Positions 23,762 to 31,500 of a stretch of DNA of 64,000 bases are shown here, piece by piece. Position 1 is the stretch's first letter. The number at the start of each line of letters is the position of its first letter. Both the position numbers and the translations under genes were made by a program. This stretch comes from Streptomyces sp. 378. GTDB lineage: Bacteria > Actinomycetota > Actinomycetes > Streptomycetales > Streptomycetaceae. Where the stretch lies: positions 337,723 to 401,722 of the forward strand of contig NZ_JASKMS010000003.1 in the NCBI RefSeq assembly GCF_030124145.1, in the 5' to 3' direction. The notes under the pieces were generated by a model. It was not told the DNA's origin and ran no database searches. It saw only the letters and a program-made list of their open reading frames with translations.

Positions 23762-26652
23762 GCGACCGCCACGGCCTCACCGCGGCTCGACGCGCCCAGC
23801 TTGGCGAGGATGTTGGAGACATGCACGCTCGCCGTCTTGCCGCTGATGAACAGTTCCTCGCCGATCTGCCGGTTGCTGCGGCCCAGGGCGAGCAACCGGA
23901 TCACGTCCTGCTCACGTGCGGTGAGCACGGTGGCCCGGACGCCGTCACCCGGCCTGTCCGACAACCGGCCGCGTCGGATCAGGGTGTCCACCCGCTCCCG
24001 CAGCGGGGTGGCGCCGAGGAGGTCCGCGGTCTCCCGGACCGCCCGGGCCTCGGCCGCCGCCTCCTCACGCCGCCCGGCGGCCACCAGAGCCTCGGCGTAG
24101 CGCAGCCGGCACCGCACCCGCTCGTAGACGTCGCCGTAGCCGAACGCCGTCACCACCTTCGCCCAGGCGGCCGCCGCGTCCGGCCCCGCCGTCGCCCGGA
24201 TCCACTCCGCCTCGGCCCGGGCCAGCCACGCCTGCCCCTCGGGGCCCTGAGGCGTGCCGTCGTCGCGGGTGGCCATCGTCCGCGCCAGTTCCACCAGTTC
24301 GGTCGCGGTCTCCGTCCAGCGGCGGGCCCCGGCCTCGTCACCGGGCCGCCGCTGTCCGACGGCCGCGTCGGCCACCGCCGACAACGCCAGCGCGGCGAGC
24401 CGCACCGTGACGTCCGGGCGGGCACCCGTCTCGTCGGTGAGGGCCGTGACCGTGGACCGCATCCACCGCACCGCGTCCTCGGGGTCCCGGCGCAGCGCCG
24501 CCGCGTCGGTGAGCACGATGCCCGCGACCAGGGTGGCCATCCAGTCGAACGGCCCCTCCAGCAGGGCGCGCGCCCGGTCGGCGGCCGCGAAGTCGCCCCG
24601 CGCGAGCATCACGAACAGCGCGGGACCGGCCGTGTAACCGCCGGCGGCCGGCAGCACCTCGGCATCGGCCGCCGCCGCGCGCACGCACTCGTCCCAGCGG
24701 CCCAGCACGTTCAGCACCAGCAGCCGTAGATAGCGCATCTCCAGCGGGTACGGCGACGACAGCAGACCGGCGCGCCGGGCCCGGTCCAGGCCCTCCGTGA
24801 GCCAGGGCACGCATTCCGCGAGGTTGCCGTTCTCGTAGCAGCCCATGGCGAGGTTGAACAGGGCCCGCAGCTCCACGGCCGCGTTGCCCGAACGCGCGGC
24901 CAGTTCCCGGGCCCGCAGCAGCCGTTCACGGCCCTTCGGGCTGCGCCTCCCACCGTCGTCGAAGCCGGCCAGGGAGATCAGCAGGTCGGCCTGGGCGTCG
25001 GTCACCCCCAGCCGCTCCGCCACGTGCAGGGCCCGGCGGGCGACCTCCAGCGCGGTGTCGTTCTCCCCGACGTAGCGGGCGGCCATGACATGCGTGGCCG
25101 CCGCCCACACCCAGGTGTGCGACGGAGGATCCTCCGGGATCATCGCCAGGGCCTCGCTGCTGTAGGCGAACGCCGCCGTCAGGCTGTCGACGCTCAGCAG
25201 GTTCCCGGCGAGGGTGTAGCGCACCCGCGCGGCCAGCTCCGAGTCGGCGTCCTGGCCGAGCTGGGCCAGCGCGGACCGGGCGAGGGACACCGCGCGGTGC
25301 AGCTCCCCGGCGTGCGCGGCAGCCGCAGAGGCACGCAGCGTCAGCGTGGCCCGGTCGGTACCCGCGCCGGAGGGCCGGGCCTCGGCACCGACCGCCGGCC
25401 ACAGGTCCAGGGCCGCTTCGAGATGCCGTTGCTCCTCGGCCGGCGCACCGACCCGCTGGGCGTGATCGGCTGCCTCCAGGGAGGCGGCCAGCGCCTCGGC
25501 GAGGTCATGGCTCTCCCGGTAGTGGTGGGCGCGCTCGGCGGCACTCTCGGCGAGGTTCCCGCGTCCGGCGAGCAGCCGCGCGAACGCGCCGTGCAGCCGT
25601 GCCCGTTCCCCGGGCAGCAGATCGGCGTAGACGGCCTCGCGGGCCAGGGCGTGCCGGAAGGAGTACGTGTCGTCGTCCCCGGCGACGAGCAGCTGCCGCC
25701 CCACCGCCTCGCGCAGCGCCGACTCCAGCTCCGGCTCCGGCAGTCCGGCCGCCTCCCGCAGCAGACGGTGGTCCACCCGGCGTCCGGCGACGGCGGCGGT
25801 CCGTAGCACCTGCTGCGCGGTCTCGGAGAGCTGCTCGAAACGGATCAGCAGCACATCGGCGAGCCCGCTGGGCACCCCACCGGACGGGGTGTCGGTGGCG
25901 GCGAGCAACTCCTCGGCGTAGAAGGCGTTCCCCTCGGCCCGCTCCACGATCCGCCGCACCGTGGTGTCCGGCAGCGGCCGGCGCTCCAGGGCCCGCACCA
26001 GCCGGTCCACATCGGCATCGGCCAGTGGCCGCAGCTCCAGCCGCTCGACCGCGGGCAGCCGTATCAGCTCCGCCAGCAGCGGCCGCAGCGGATGCCGGCG
26101 GTGCAGGTCGTCCGCGCGGTACGAGGCGAACACCGCGAGCCGCTGCCGGAGCACGCCCCGGCCGAGCAGGAACCGCAGCAGATCGCGCGACGACTGGTCG
26201 GCCCAGTGCAGGTCCTCCAGCACCAGCAGCAGCGGCGCGGTCCGCGCGACCTCGGCCAGCAGTCCCGCCATCCCCTCGAACAGCCGCAACCGCCCGTCCC
26301 CGTCCCGTGCGGAGCCGGACCCGGCCCCCAGCAGCCGCTCGACCACGGGGTGATCGGCCAGGGCAGCCGAGAACCGCTCGTCGGCGGCGAGCACTCCCAG
26401 GATCTCGGTGAACGGCAGATAGGGCAGCCCGACGTCCCCGAGATCCACGCAGTGCCCGGTGACGACGGCCATCCCGGCGTCCCCGGCCCGTTCCGCGATC
26501 TCGTTCAGCAACCGCGTCTTGCCGACTCCGGCGTCCCCGCCCACCAGCACGGCCCGCGCGTCGCCGGCACGGGCGCGCTCCAGTACCCCGGACAGCCGGG
26601 CGAGTTCGGGATCGCGTCCGACAACCGGCGTGACGGATGAAGCCTGCGGCAC
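23716..26652 (-). CDS. Large LuxR-type transcriptional regulator with AAA ATPase (LAL family)
   Basis: A 978-residue LAL-type regulator. The N-terminus has VVGRDPELARL followed by Walker A GGDAGVGKT (38-46) and Walker B LLLVLEDLHWAD. A helical TPR-like middle of about 600 residues follows, then a C-terminal LuxR helix-turn-helix (LTAREQDVIRLLALGRSNRQ onward). Such regulators usually activate secondary metabolism or carbohydrate genes in response to ATP or ligand binding. GTG 26652 gives the family-typical start; the open frame continues far upstream without support. It is divergent from the universal stress protein. Confidence 0.9.
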   Translation of the reverse strand: MPQASSVTPVVGRDPELARLSGVLERARAGDARAVLVGGDAGVGKTRLLNEIAERAGDAGMAVVTGHCVDLGDVGLPYLPFTEILGVLAADERFSAALADHPVVERLLGAGSGSARDGDGRLRLFEGMAGLLAEVARTAPLLLVLEDLHWADQSSRDLLRFLLGRGVLRQRLAVFASYRADDLHRRHPLRPLLAELIRLPAVERLELRPLADADVDRLVRALERRPLPDTTVRRIVERAEGNAFYAEELLAATDTPSGGVPSGLADVLLIRFEQLSETAQQVLRTAAVAGRRVDHRLLREAAGLPEPELESALREAVGRQLLVAGDDDTYSFRHALAREAVYADLLPGERARLHGAFARLLAGRGNLAESAAERAHHYRESHDLAEALAASLEAADHAQRVGAPAEEQRHLEAALDLWPAVGAEARPSGAGTDRATLTLRASAAAAHAGELHRAVSLARSALAQLGQDADSELAARVRYTLAGNLLSVDSLTAAFAYSSEALAMIPEDPPSHTWVWAAATHVMAARYVGENDTALEVARRALHVAERLGVTDAQADLLISLAGFDDGGRRSPKGRERLLRARELAARSGNAAVELRALFNLAMGCYENGNLAECVPWLTEGLDRARRAGLLSSPYPLEMRYLRLLVLNVLGRWDECVRAAAADAEVLPAAGGYTAGPALFVMLARGDFAAADRARALLEGPFDWMATLVAGIVLTDAAALRRDPEDAVRWMRSTVTALTDETGARPDVTVRLAALALSAVADAAVGQRRPGDEAGARRWTETATELVELARTMATRDDGTPQGPEGQAWLARAEAEWIRATAGPDAAAAWAKVVTAFGYGDVYERVRCRLRYAEALVAAGRREEAAAEARAVRETADLLGATPLRERVDTLIRRGRLSDRPGDGVRATVLTAREQDVIRLLALGRSNRQIGEELFISGKTASVHVSNILAKLGASSRGEAVAVAYREGLIAPGPSASG

Positions 26653-26973
26653 AGAACCAACCTTCGTTTCCCAGGGCGCGGAAGAGGGACGGGGTGCGGC
26701 TGCGTCGTCCGCACGGTCAGCGTCCCCTCCCCGCCCGCGGGGCCCGGCGGGGTACGTACGCGCCGGGTCGGCGGCCTGTGCCATACGTCCCCACACCGGG
26801 CGGTCGACCCACGGCGCGGCGTCCCGGGGCACCGCGCCGACCTCCGCCCATCGTATGTTCGATCGCCCGGGCAGCGCTCCGATACGGAGATCGACTCCGG
26901 CGGGGTGGGCCCCACCGGGGGTAGGGAAGACTGGGCCGCGGCACGTAGTGATCGCGACAAGGGAGGCAGCGGG
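26653..26973. other. Divergent intergenic region, LAL regulator / universal stress protein
   Basis: This 321-base stretch has no credible gene. It contains both promoters. A GC-rich near-palindrome GGTGGGCCCCACC lies near 26905-26917, close to the universal stress protein start, and could be an operator. Confidence 0.4.
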
Positions 26974-27855
26974 ATGACACGCCCGATCACCGCAGGGGTC
27001 GACGGATCGCAGGAGAGCCTCGCGGCCCTCGCCTGGGCGGCGCGGGAGGCGGTACGGCGCGACCGGCCGCTGCGCGTCGTGCACGCCTGGCGGTTCGAGC
27101 CGCGCGAGGCGCTCGCAGCGGGGATCGAGGGCGACGCGGACAGCCATGCCGAGTGGGTGCACAGCGCGGTCGCCGAGGCCGTCGGAACCGTGAGCGAACG
27201 GCATCCTGACCTCGCGGTGACCACCGATGTCATCGAGGGCGCGGTGGTCGACACCCTGGTCGCCGCCGCGGCCGACGCCGAAACGCTGGTACTCGGTTCG
27301 CGCGGGCACGGCCGCATCGTCGGATTCCTGCTCGGCTCGGTCGGCCAGCAGGTGATCGCCGCGGCGACCCGGCCCGTGGTGCTCGTCCGGGCCGGTGACC
27401 AGCCCTCCTGCGAGGCCGCCGGGCGGGAGATCGTCGTGGGTCAGCAGGGCGACCCGGGGGACAGCGCCGAGGCGCTGCGTTTCGCCTTCGAGACGGCCGC
27501 GGCGCGCCGGGCGACCGTACGGGTCGTACGGGCCTGGAACCTGCCGCCCGTCTTCGCCTACAGCCCCGGCTCGCTGAAGCTGCTCGACGAGGCCGGGGGA
27601 CTGGAGCCGTACGAGAAGAAGGCCTTGGCCGCCGCGGTGCGGCCCTGGCGGGAGCGCTTCCCGGAGGTGCCGGTCGAGGAGCACGTGGAGATGGGCAGCG
27701 CGAGTCAGGTTCTGCTGTCGGTGGCCGGGACGGCCCAGTTGATGGTCGTCGGTCGCCGGGCCCACCGCACGGCCGTCGGCGCCCGCATCGGCTCGGTGGC
27801 GCACGGGATGCTGCACCACGCGGACTGCCCGGTGGCGGTGGTGCCGCACGGGTGA
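26974..27855 (+). CDS. Tandem-domain universal stress protein
   Basis: A 293-residue protein with two UspA domains. The first (1-140) opens ITAGVDGSQESLAALAWA and has the ATP-binding loop GSRGHGRIVGFLLGSVGQQV. The second (about 152-290) has GRRAHRTAVGARIGSVAHGM and ends DCPVAVVPHG. Tandem Usp proteins of actinobacteria are often induced by low oxygen or stationary phase. GGGAGG precedes the ATG at 8 bases. Confidence 0.92.
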   Translation: MTRPITAGVDGSQESLAALAWAAREAVRRDRPLRVVHAWRFEPREALAAGIEGDADSHAEWVHSAVAEAVGTVSERHPDLAVTTDVIEGAVVDTLVAAAADAETLVLGSRGHGRIVGFLLGSVGQQVIAAATRPVVLVRAGDQPSCEAAGREIVVGQQGDPGDSAEALRFAFETAAARRATVRVVRAWNLPPVFAYSPGSLKLLDEAGGLEPYEKKALAAAVRPWRERFPEVPVEEHVEMGSASQVLLSVAGTAQLMVVGRRAHRTAVGARIGSVAHGMLHHADCPVAVVPHG

Positions 27856-27868
27856 CGGCCCCGGCCGC

Positions 27869-29140
27869 TCACTCCGCCGTCGGCTGGAGCGTCTTGCGCG
27901 CCTTGGGCAGGATGTTCCTGATGTAGTCCTCGACGGCCGTCTCGATGCCGATGTCGTGCTGGGCCCGCTCGGACATGTACCAGCGGTGTTCGAGGAGCTG
28001 GTGGTAGATCTCCGCCGGGTCCATCGCACCGCGCAGTTCGAGCGGCACCGCCCGCACGGTCGGCCGGAACACCTCCCGCACCCAGCGGTGGGCCAGCACC
28101 TCGGGGCGGGCGCCATGGGGGTCCCCCCTGTTCGAGCGAAGCCGAGAACTTGGGGGAGGGTCGCCCGGCGCGTAGTCGTCCTGGGTCGCCATCCAGCTCT
28201 CCAGGTCGTTCAGCAGCCGCCGGGCCTGGTTCTCCTCCGTGTCCAGACCGGTCAGGCGCAGCAACTGCCGCTGGTGGTGGCCGGCGTCGACGACCTTGGG
28301 CACGAAGCTGACCGTGTCGCCGTTCGAGGCGTGCTCGATCTGCATCTCGGCGACGTCGAAACCGAGGTCGTTCAGGCGGCGGATCCGGCGTTCTATGTAG
28401 TGGTACTTGCCGGCCGGGTAGACGGAGGCCCGGGTCAACTCGTCCCACAGTCCGCGGTAGCGGGCGCAGATCTCCCTGCCGAACTCGATCGGGTCCACGG
28501 ACGGGTGCAGTGCTCCCGAGGCCTCCAGGTCCAGCAGTTCCCCGCTGATGTTGACCCGGGCGAGGTCGAGGTCGTACTCGCGCTGCCCGGCGCTGAGCTG
28601 CGGATGCAGGTCACCGGTCTCGGCGTCGACGAGGTACGCGGCGTAGGCGCCCGCGTCGCGCCGGAAGAGGGTGTTGGACAGCGAGCAGTCGCCCCAGGCG
28701 AACCCGGCCAGGTGCAGTCGCACCAGGAGCACGGCGAGCGCGTCCATCAGCCGGTGCATGGTGGCCGGTCGCATGGTGGTCTCGAACATCGAGCGGTACG
28801 GCATCGAGCCGCCCAGGTGCCGGGTGACCAGGACACTCTCCAGCGGGGCGCCGCTGTCGTCGGTACGGCCGGTGACCACCGCCAGTGGGTCCACCGCGGG
28901 GATGCCGATCCGGTCGAGGCCGCGCAGCAGCTCGTACTCGCGCAGCGCGGGCCGCTCGGCCAGTTCCTTGACGGCGATCACCTCCTCGCCGGCGCGGGAG
29001 TAGCGCACCACGTGCCGGGAGATGCCGCGCGGCAGCGGGACGAGGTACTCCTCCGGCCAGTCCTCCAGGGGCAGGTGCCACGGCAGTTCCAGCAAGAGCG
29101 CGGGGTGCTCGGGATTCGTCGCGCTGATCTGCAGTGCCAT
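27869..29140 (-). CDS. DUF4032 / LPS-kinase-like protein with palindrome insertion
   Basis: A 423-residue protein with a kinase-like (InaA/RIO type) fold. EVIAVKEL supplies a lysine, FAWGDCSLSNTLFRRD resembles a catalytic loop and YLVDAETGDLHPQ a metal-binding loop; the C-terminal DUF4032 part starts around residue 220. Function is unknown. Between WMATQDDYAPGDP and RPEVLAHRWVREVF about 17-18 extra residues (PPSSRLRSNRGDPHGA) are encoded by a dispersed Streptomyces palindrome inserted in frame. The gene is convergent with the universal stress protein gene. Confidence 0.87.
   Translation of the reverse strand: MALQISATNPEHPALLLELPWHLPLEDWPEEYLVPLPRGISRHVVRYSRAGEEVIAVKELAERPALREYELLRGLDRIGIPAVDPLAVVTGRTDDSGAPLESVLVTRHLGGSMPYRSMFETTMRPATMHRLMDALAVLLVRLHLAGFAWGDCSLSNTLFRRDAGAYAAYLVDAETGDLHPQLSAGQREYDLDLARVNISGELLDLEASGALHPSVDPIEFGREICARYRGLWDELTRASVYPAGKYHYIERRIRRLNDLGFDVAEMQIEHASNGDTVSFVPKVVDAGHHQRQLLRLTGLDTEENQARRLLNDLESWMATQDDYAPGDPPPSSRLRSNRGDPHGARPEVLAHRWVREVFRPTVRAVPLELRGAMDPAEIYHQLLEHRWYMSERAQHDIGIETAVEDYIRNILPKARKTLQPTAE
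28116..28158. repeat. Dispersed Streptomyces palindromic repeat inside a gene
   Basis: The unit reads GGGGGTCCCCCC, then TGTTCGAGCGAAGCCGAGAA, then CTTGGGGGAG. Outer arms CCCCC…GTTC and GAAC…GGGGG pair imperfectly around a GAGCGAAGC centre. I recognise this as a repeat normally seen between Streptomyces genes. Here it is translated within the DUF4032 frame. Confidence 0.8.
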
Positions 29141-29181
29141 GCGCCGGGTGTCCTTGTCTCGCCGCCGATCGTCGCCTCACT

Positions 29182-29928
29182 CTAAAGGGCGCGTTCCCGG
29201 GCCCGGTGCGCGGCGTCCCGCAGCGGCCCGCGGTGGACCGGCCCGTGCCCGGGGAGCAGCAGCTCGCCCTCCAGCCCGGCCAGGACGTCCAGGGAGGCGA
29301 GGGCCCGCGCCCGCTCCCGGTGGAACATGTCCGGCAGCAGTTGCGGTCCCTCGACGCGCGAGGTGGGGTGCCCGCTGACCAGGGCGTCCCCGGAGATCAG
29401 CGCACCGTCGGCGGGCAGGTGGTAGGCGCAGTGCCCGTCGGTGTGGCCCGGCGTGTGCACCGGTACCGGCCGTCCCGGCAGGTCCAGGGCGCCCGCCGCC
29501 GGGAACGCCCGCGGGGCGGTGACCGGGACATGGGCGGTGCCGCCCGAGCGCAGCGCGTGCACGGCCCAGGACAGTACCCCCGGCCGCCGGCCGTTCCGCA
29601 GTACCGTCCCGACGGTCACCTGGTGCAGGAAGTCCCGGCGGGCGTGCGGCATTTCGGCCTCATGGAGGTGGACGGGTGTGCCGTACGCGGCGCTCAGGTA
29701 CTCGGCGGAACCCAGGTGGTCGTTGTGCGCGTGAGTGATCAGCACGGCCACGACCGCCTCCGGGGAACTGCCCACCTGCGCGAGGGAGGCGAGGACCTGC
29801 TCCCGGTCACCGGGGTAGCCGGTGTCGACCAGCGTGGCGGCGTCCCCTTCCGTGAGGATCACCCAGTTGGTGTTCGAGCCGTGCACCAGGTAGGTGCCGG
29901 CCGCGACTTGGTGCACGTCCGCCCGCAT
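29182..29928 (-). CDS. MBL-fold metallo-hydrolase
   Basis: A 248-residue metallo-beta-lactamase-fold enzyme. The metal motif is THAHNDHLGS (HxHxDH type), with further ligands in HTPGHTDGHC, ISGDALVSGH and the C-terminal LLPGHGPVHRG. Substrate is unknown; glyoxalase II-like or lactonase-like roles are possible. The ATG at 29928 follows GGGCGGGGTGAAC; GTG 29934 is an alternative. It lies downstream of the AlkB-like gene, from which two tandem hairpins separate it. Confidence 0.88.
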   Translation of the reverse strand: MRADVHQVAAGTYLVHGSNTNWVILTEGDAATLVDTGYPGDREQVLASLAQVGSSPEAVVAVLITHAHNDHLGSAEYLSAAYGTPVHLHEAEMPHARRDFLHQVTVGTVLRNGRRPGVLSWAVHALRSGGTAHVPVTAPRAFPAAGALDLPGRPVPVHTPGHTDGHCAYHLPADGALISGDALVSGHPTSRVEGPQLLPDMFHRERARALASLDVLAGLEGELLLPGHGPVHRGPLRDAAHRARERAL

Positions 29929-29981
29929 GTTCACCCCGCCCTGTGTATGTCCCGTACCCGCTCGACGGGAGAAGCGAAGCA

Positions 29982-30057
29982 GACCCGGCGGCGGACGGAA
30001 GAGCCGGGTCCGCATGAACGACCCGGTGGCGGACGGAAGAGCCGGGTCCGTCTGAAT
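29982..30057. repeat. 38-bp tandem repeat, each unit a hairpin
   Basis: Units 29982-30019 and 30020-30057 match at 34 of 38 positions. Each contains GACCCGG…CCGGGTC arms around GGCGGACGGAAGA; unit 1 pairs over 8 bp (GACCCGGC/GCCGGGTC). The pair lies 33 bases beyond the stop of the AlkB-like gene and may be a duplicated terminator. Confidence 0.8.
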
Positions 30058-30089
30058 CGGGTCGCGCGGCGGGGGCGTTCGGTCCGCCG

Positions 30090-30713
30090 TCAGTGCACGC
30101 CGTGCGGGCGGAACTGGATGCTGATGCGCGGCTCCGTCGCCCGGGTGCTCTTGGGGATCGAGTGCTCCCAGGTGCGCTGGCAGGAGCCGCCCATCACGAC
30201 GAGGTCGCCGTGTCCCAGCGGCCGGCGCACGGTGTCCCGGCCGCCTCCCACCGGGCGCAGGAGCAGGTCGCGGGGCGCTCCCACGGACAGGATGGCGACC
30301 ATGGTGTCCTCGTGCGCACCGCGCCCGATGCGGTCGCCGTGCCAGGCGACGCTGTCCCGGCCGTCGCGGTAGTAGCACAGCCCGGCCGTGGTGAACGGCT
30401 CGCCCAGTTCCTCGCCGTAGTGGGCGCTCAACGCGTCCCGCGCGTCGGCCAGCACCGGGTGCGGCAGCGGGTCGTCCACGCCGTAGAACGCCAGCAGGCG
30501 GGGGACGTCGACCACGGTGTCGTACATCTTGCGCCGCTCCGCCCGCCACGGAACTTCGGCGGCGAGCTGTTCGAACAGTGCGTCCGAACCGCTGAGCCAC
30601 CCGGGCAGCACGTCGAGCCAGGCGCCGAAGCCGAGGTGGGTCCGGCTGATCCCGTCCAGCGGACCGAGACGCAGCTCGTCGGCCTGGTCGAAGAGGGAGC
30701 CTTGCAGGTGCAT
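30090..30713 (-). CDS. AlkB-like 2-oxoglutarate/Fe(II) dioxygenase
   Basis: A 207-residue dioxygenase of the AlkB family, which removes alkyl groups from damaged bases by oxidation. The iron triad is visible as H125 and D127 (SVAWHGDRIG) and H184 (TWEHSIPK), with R196 in RISIQFR binding 2-oxoglutarate. Length and motif spacing are typical of actinobacterial members. A candidate SOS box lies 21 bases upstream of the ATG. It is divergent from a TetR-type regulator. Confidence 0.9.
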   Translation of the reverse strand: MHLQGSLFDQADELRLGPLDGISRTHLGFGAWLDVLPGWLSGSDALFEQLAAEVPWRAERRKMYDTVVDVPRLLAFYGVDDPLPHPVLADARDALSAHYGEELGEPFTTAGLCYYRDGRDSVAWHGDRIGRGAHEDTMVAILSVGAPRDLLLRPVGGGRDTVRRPLGHGDLVVMGGSCQRTWEHSIPKSTRATEPRISIQFRPHGVH

Positions 30714-30733
30714 ACGGCCAGCCTACCTCTGAA

Positions 30734-30749
30734 TCGAATGTATGTTCCA
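30734..30749. promoter_or_regulatory. Candidate LexA (SOS) box
   Basis: TCGAATGTATGTTCCA matches the actinobacterial LexA site pattern (TCGAAC-N4-GTTCGA) with one base changed in each half. It lies between the divergent AlkB-like and TetR genes, 21 bases upstream of the AlkB-like start codon, where binding would block its promoter. Confidence 0.6.
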
Positions 30750-30768
30750 TAATGGGCCGGGCCCTTTC

Positions 30769-30800
30769 GATACATCGGCGTATCCAATACAGTCCTGTAT
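30769..30800. promoter_or_regulatory. Two adjacent inverted repeats, candidate TetR operator
   Basis: GATAC-N6-GTATC at 30769-30784 is followed by ATACAG-TC-CTGTAT at 30787-30800; both are perfect. They lie 18 bases before the TetR start codon and are probably its autoregulatory site, controlling the TetR-flavoprotein operon. Confidence 0.6.
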
Positions 30801-30817
30801 CCAAAGAGAGGCAGGGC

Positions 30818-31483
30818 ATGGCTGTCGGAGGAAGCACCGGGCGCGGGACCAGGCGTCGTGTCCACACGCGCGCCAACCTCCTGGCCGCGGCGTTCTCCGT
30901 GTTCGCGGCCAAAGGCTTCGGGCACGTCTCGATCGAGGAGGTGTGCGAGGCCGCCGGCTACAGCAGGGGCGCCTTCTACTCCAACTTCTCCAGCCTCGAC
31001 GAGCTGTTCTTCGCCCTCTACCGCGAGCGGGCCGACCTGATCGCGGAGCAGGTGTCCGGTGCTCTCGCCGTCGACGGGCCGGACCTCGACGTGCCGGCCG
31101 CCGTGGACCGCGTCACCGACGTGCTGCTCCTCGACCGCGACTGGCTCCTGGTGAAGACGGACTTCCTCGTCCACGCGGCCCGCGACCCGGAGGTGGCGCG
31201 CAGCCTCCTCGAACACCGCGCGCGGCTGCGTCGGGCGATCGCCGCCCGGCTCGGCCGGGCCCGCGGCCACACCGCGCTGCCCGCCGTCCTGGGTGACACC
31301 GACGGAGCCGCCCGCGCCGTCGTCGCCGCGTACGACGGCGTCACCACGCAACTGCTGCTGGACCGGGACCTGGAGCACGCCCGCGCCTGGCTGAAGCAAC
31401 TGCTCACTGCCCTGCTGACCGACGGCAGCGGCACCCTCGATCACACGGATCACACGGATCACACGGATCACACGGGGAACTGA
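30818..31483 (+). CDS. TetR-family regulator with a DHT-repeat tail
   Basis: A 221-residue repressor. The N-terminal helix-turn-helix reads TRANLLAAAFSVFAAKGFGH followed by VSIEEVCEAAGYSRGAFYSNF. The C-terminal ligand domain is followed by an odd tail of four DHT tripeptides, encoded by a 9-base repeat. GAGAGGCAGGGC precedes ATG 30818. The FAD dehydrogenase follows after 17 bases, so the two are co-transcribed. Confidence 0.9.
   Translation: MAVGGSTGRGTRRRVHTRANLLAAAFSVFAAKGFGHVSIEEVCEAAGYSRGAFYSNFSSLDELFFALYRERADLIAEQVSGALAVDGPDLDVPAAVDRVTDVLLLDRDWLLVKTDFLVHAARDPEVARSLLEHRARLRRAIAARLGRARGHTALPAVLGDTDGAARAVVAAYDGVTTQLLLDRDLEHARAWLKQLLTALLTDGSGTLDHTDHTDHTDHTGN
31439..31474 (+). repeat. Four perfect 9-bp tandem repeats in the TetR gene
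   Basis: The unit GATCACACG is repeated four times without mismatch and encodes Asp-His-Thr each time, immediately before the GGG-AAC-TGA end of the gene. Because the unit is 9 bases, copy number can change without shifting the frame. Confidence 0.9.
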
Positions 31484-31500
31484 AGAAGGGAACGGTCGCC

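Noticed and set aside
26653..28116. Extension of the LuxR-type frame by almost 490 codons upstream
   Set aside because: The extra sequence is Arg/Pro-rich, lies opposite the universal stress protein gene and has no RBS; the regulator clearly begins at GTG 26652 before its VVGRD motif.
29954..29959. GGGTAC on the minus strand before the MBL hydrolase as a SigB promoter
   Set aside because: The nearest -35-like ANNC boxes give spacers of 12 or 17 bases, outside the 14-16 range.
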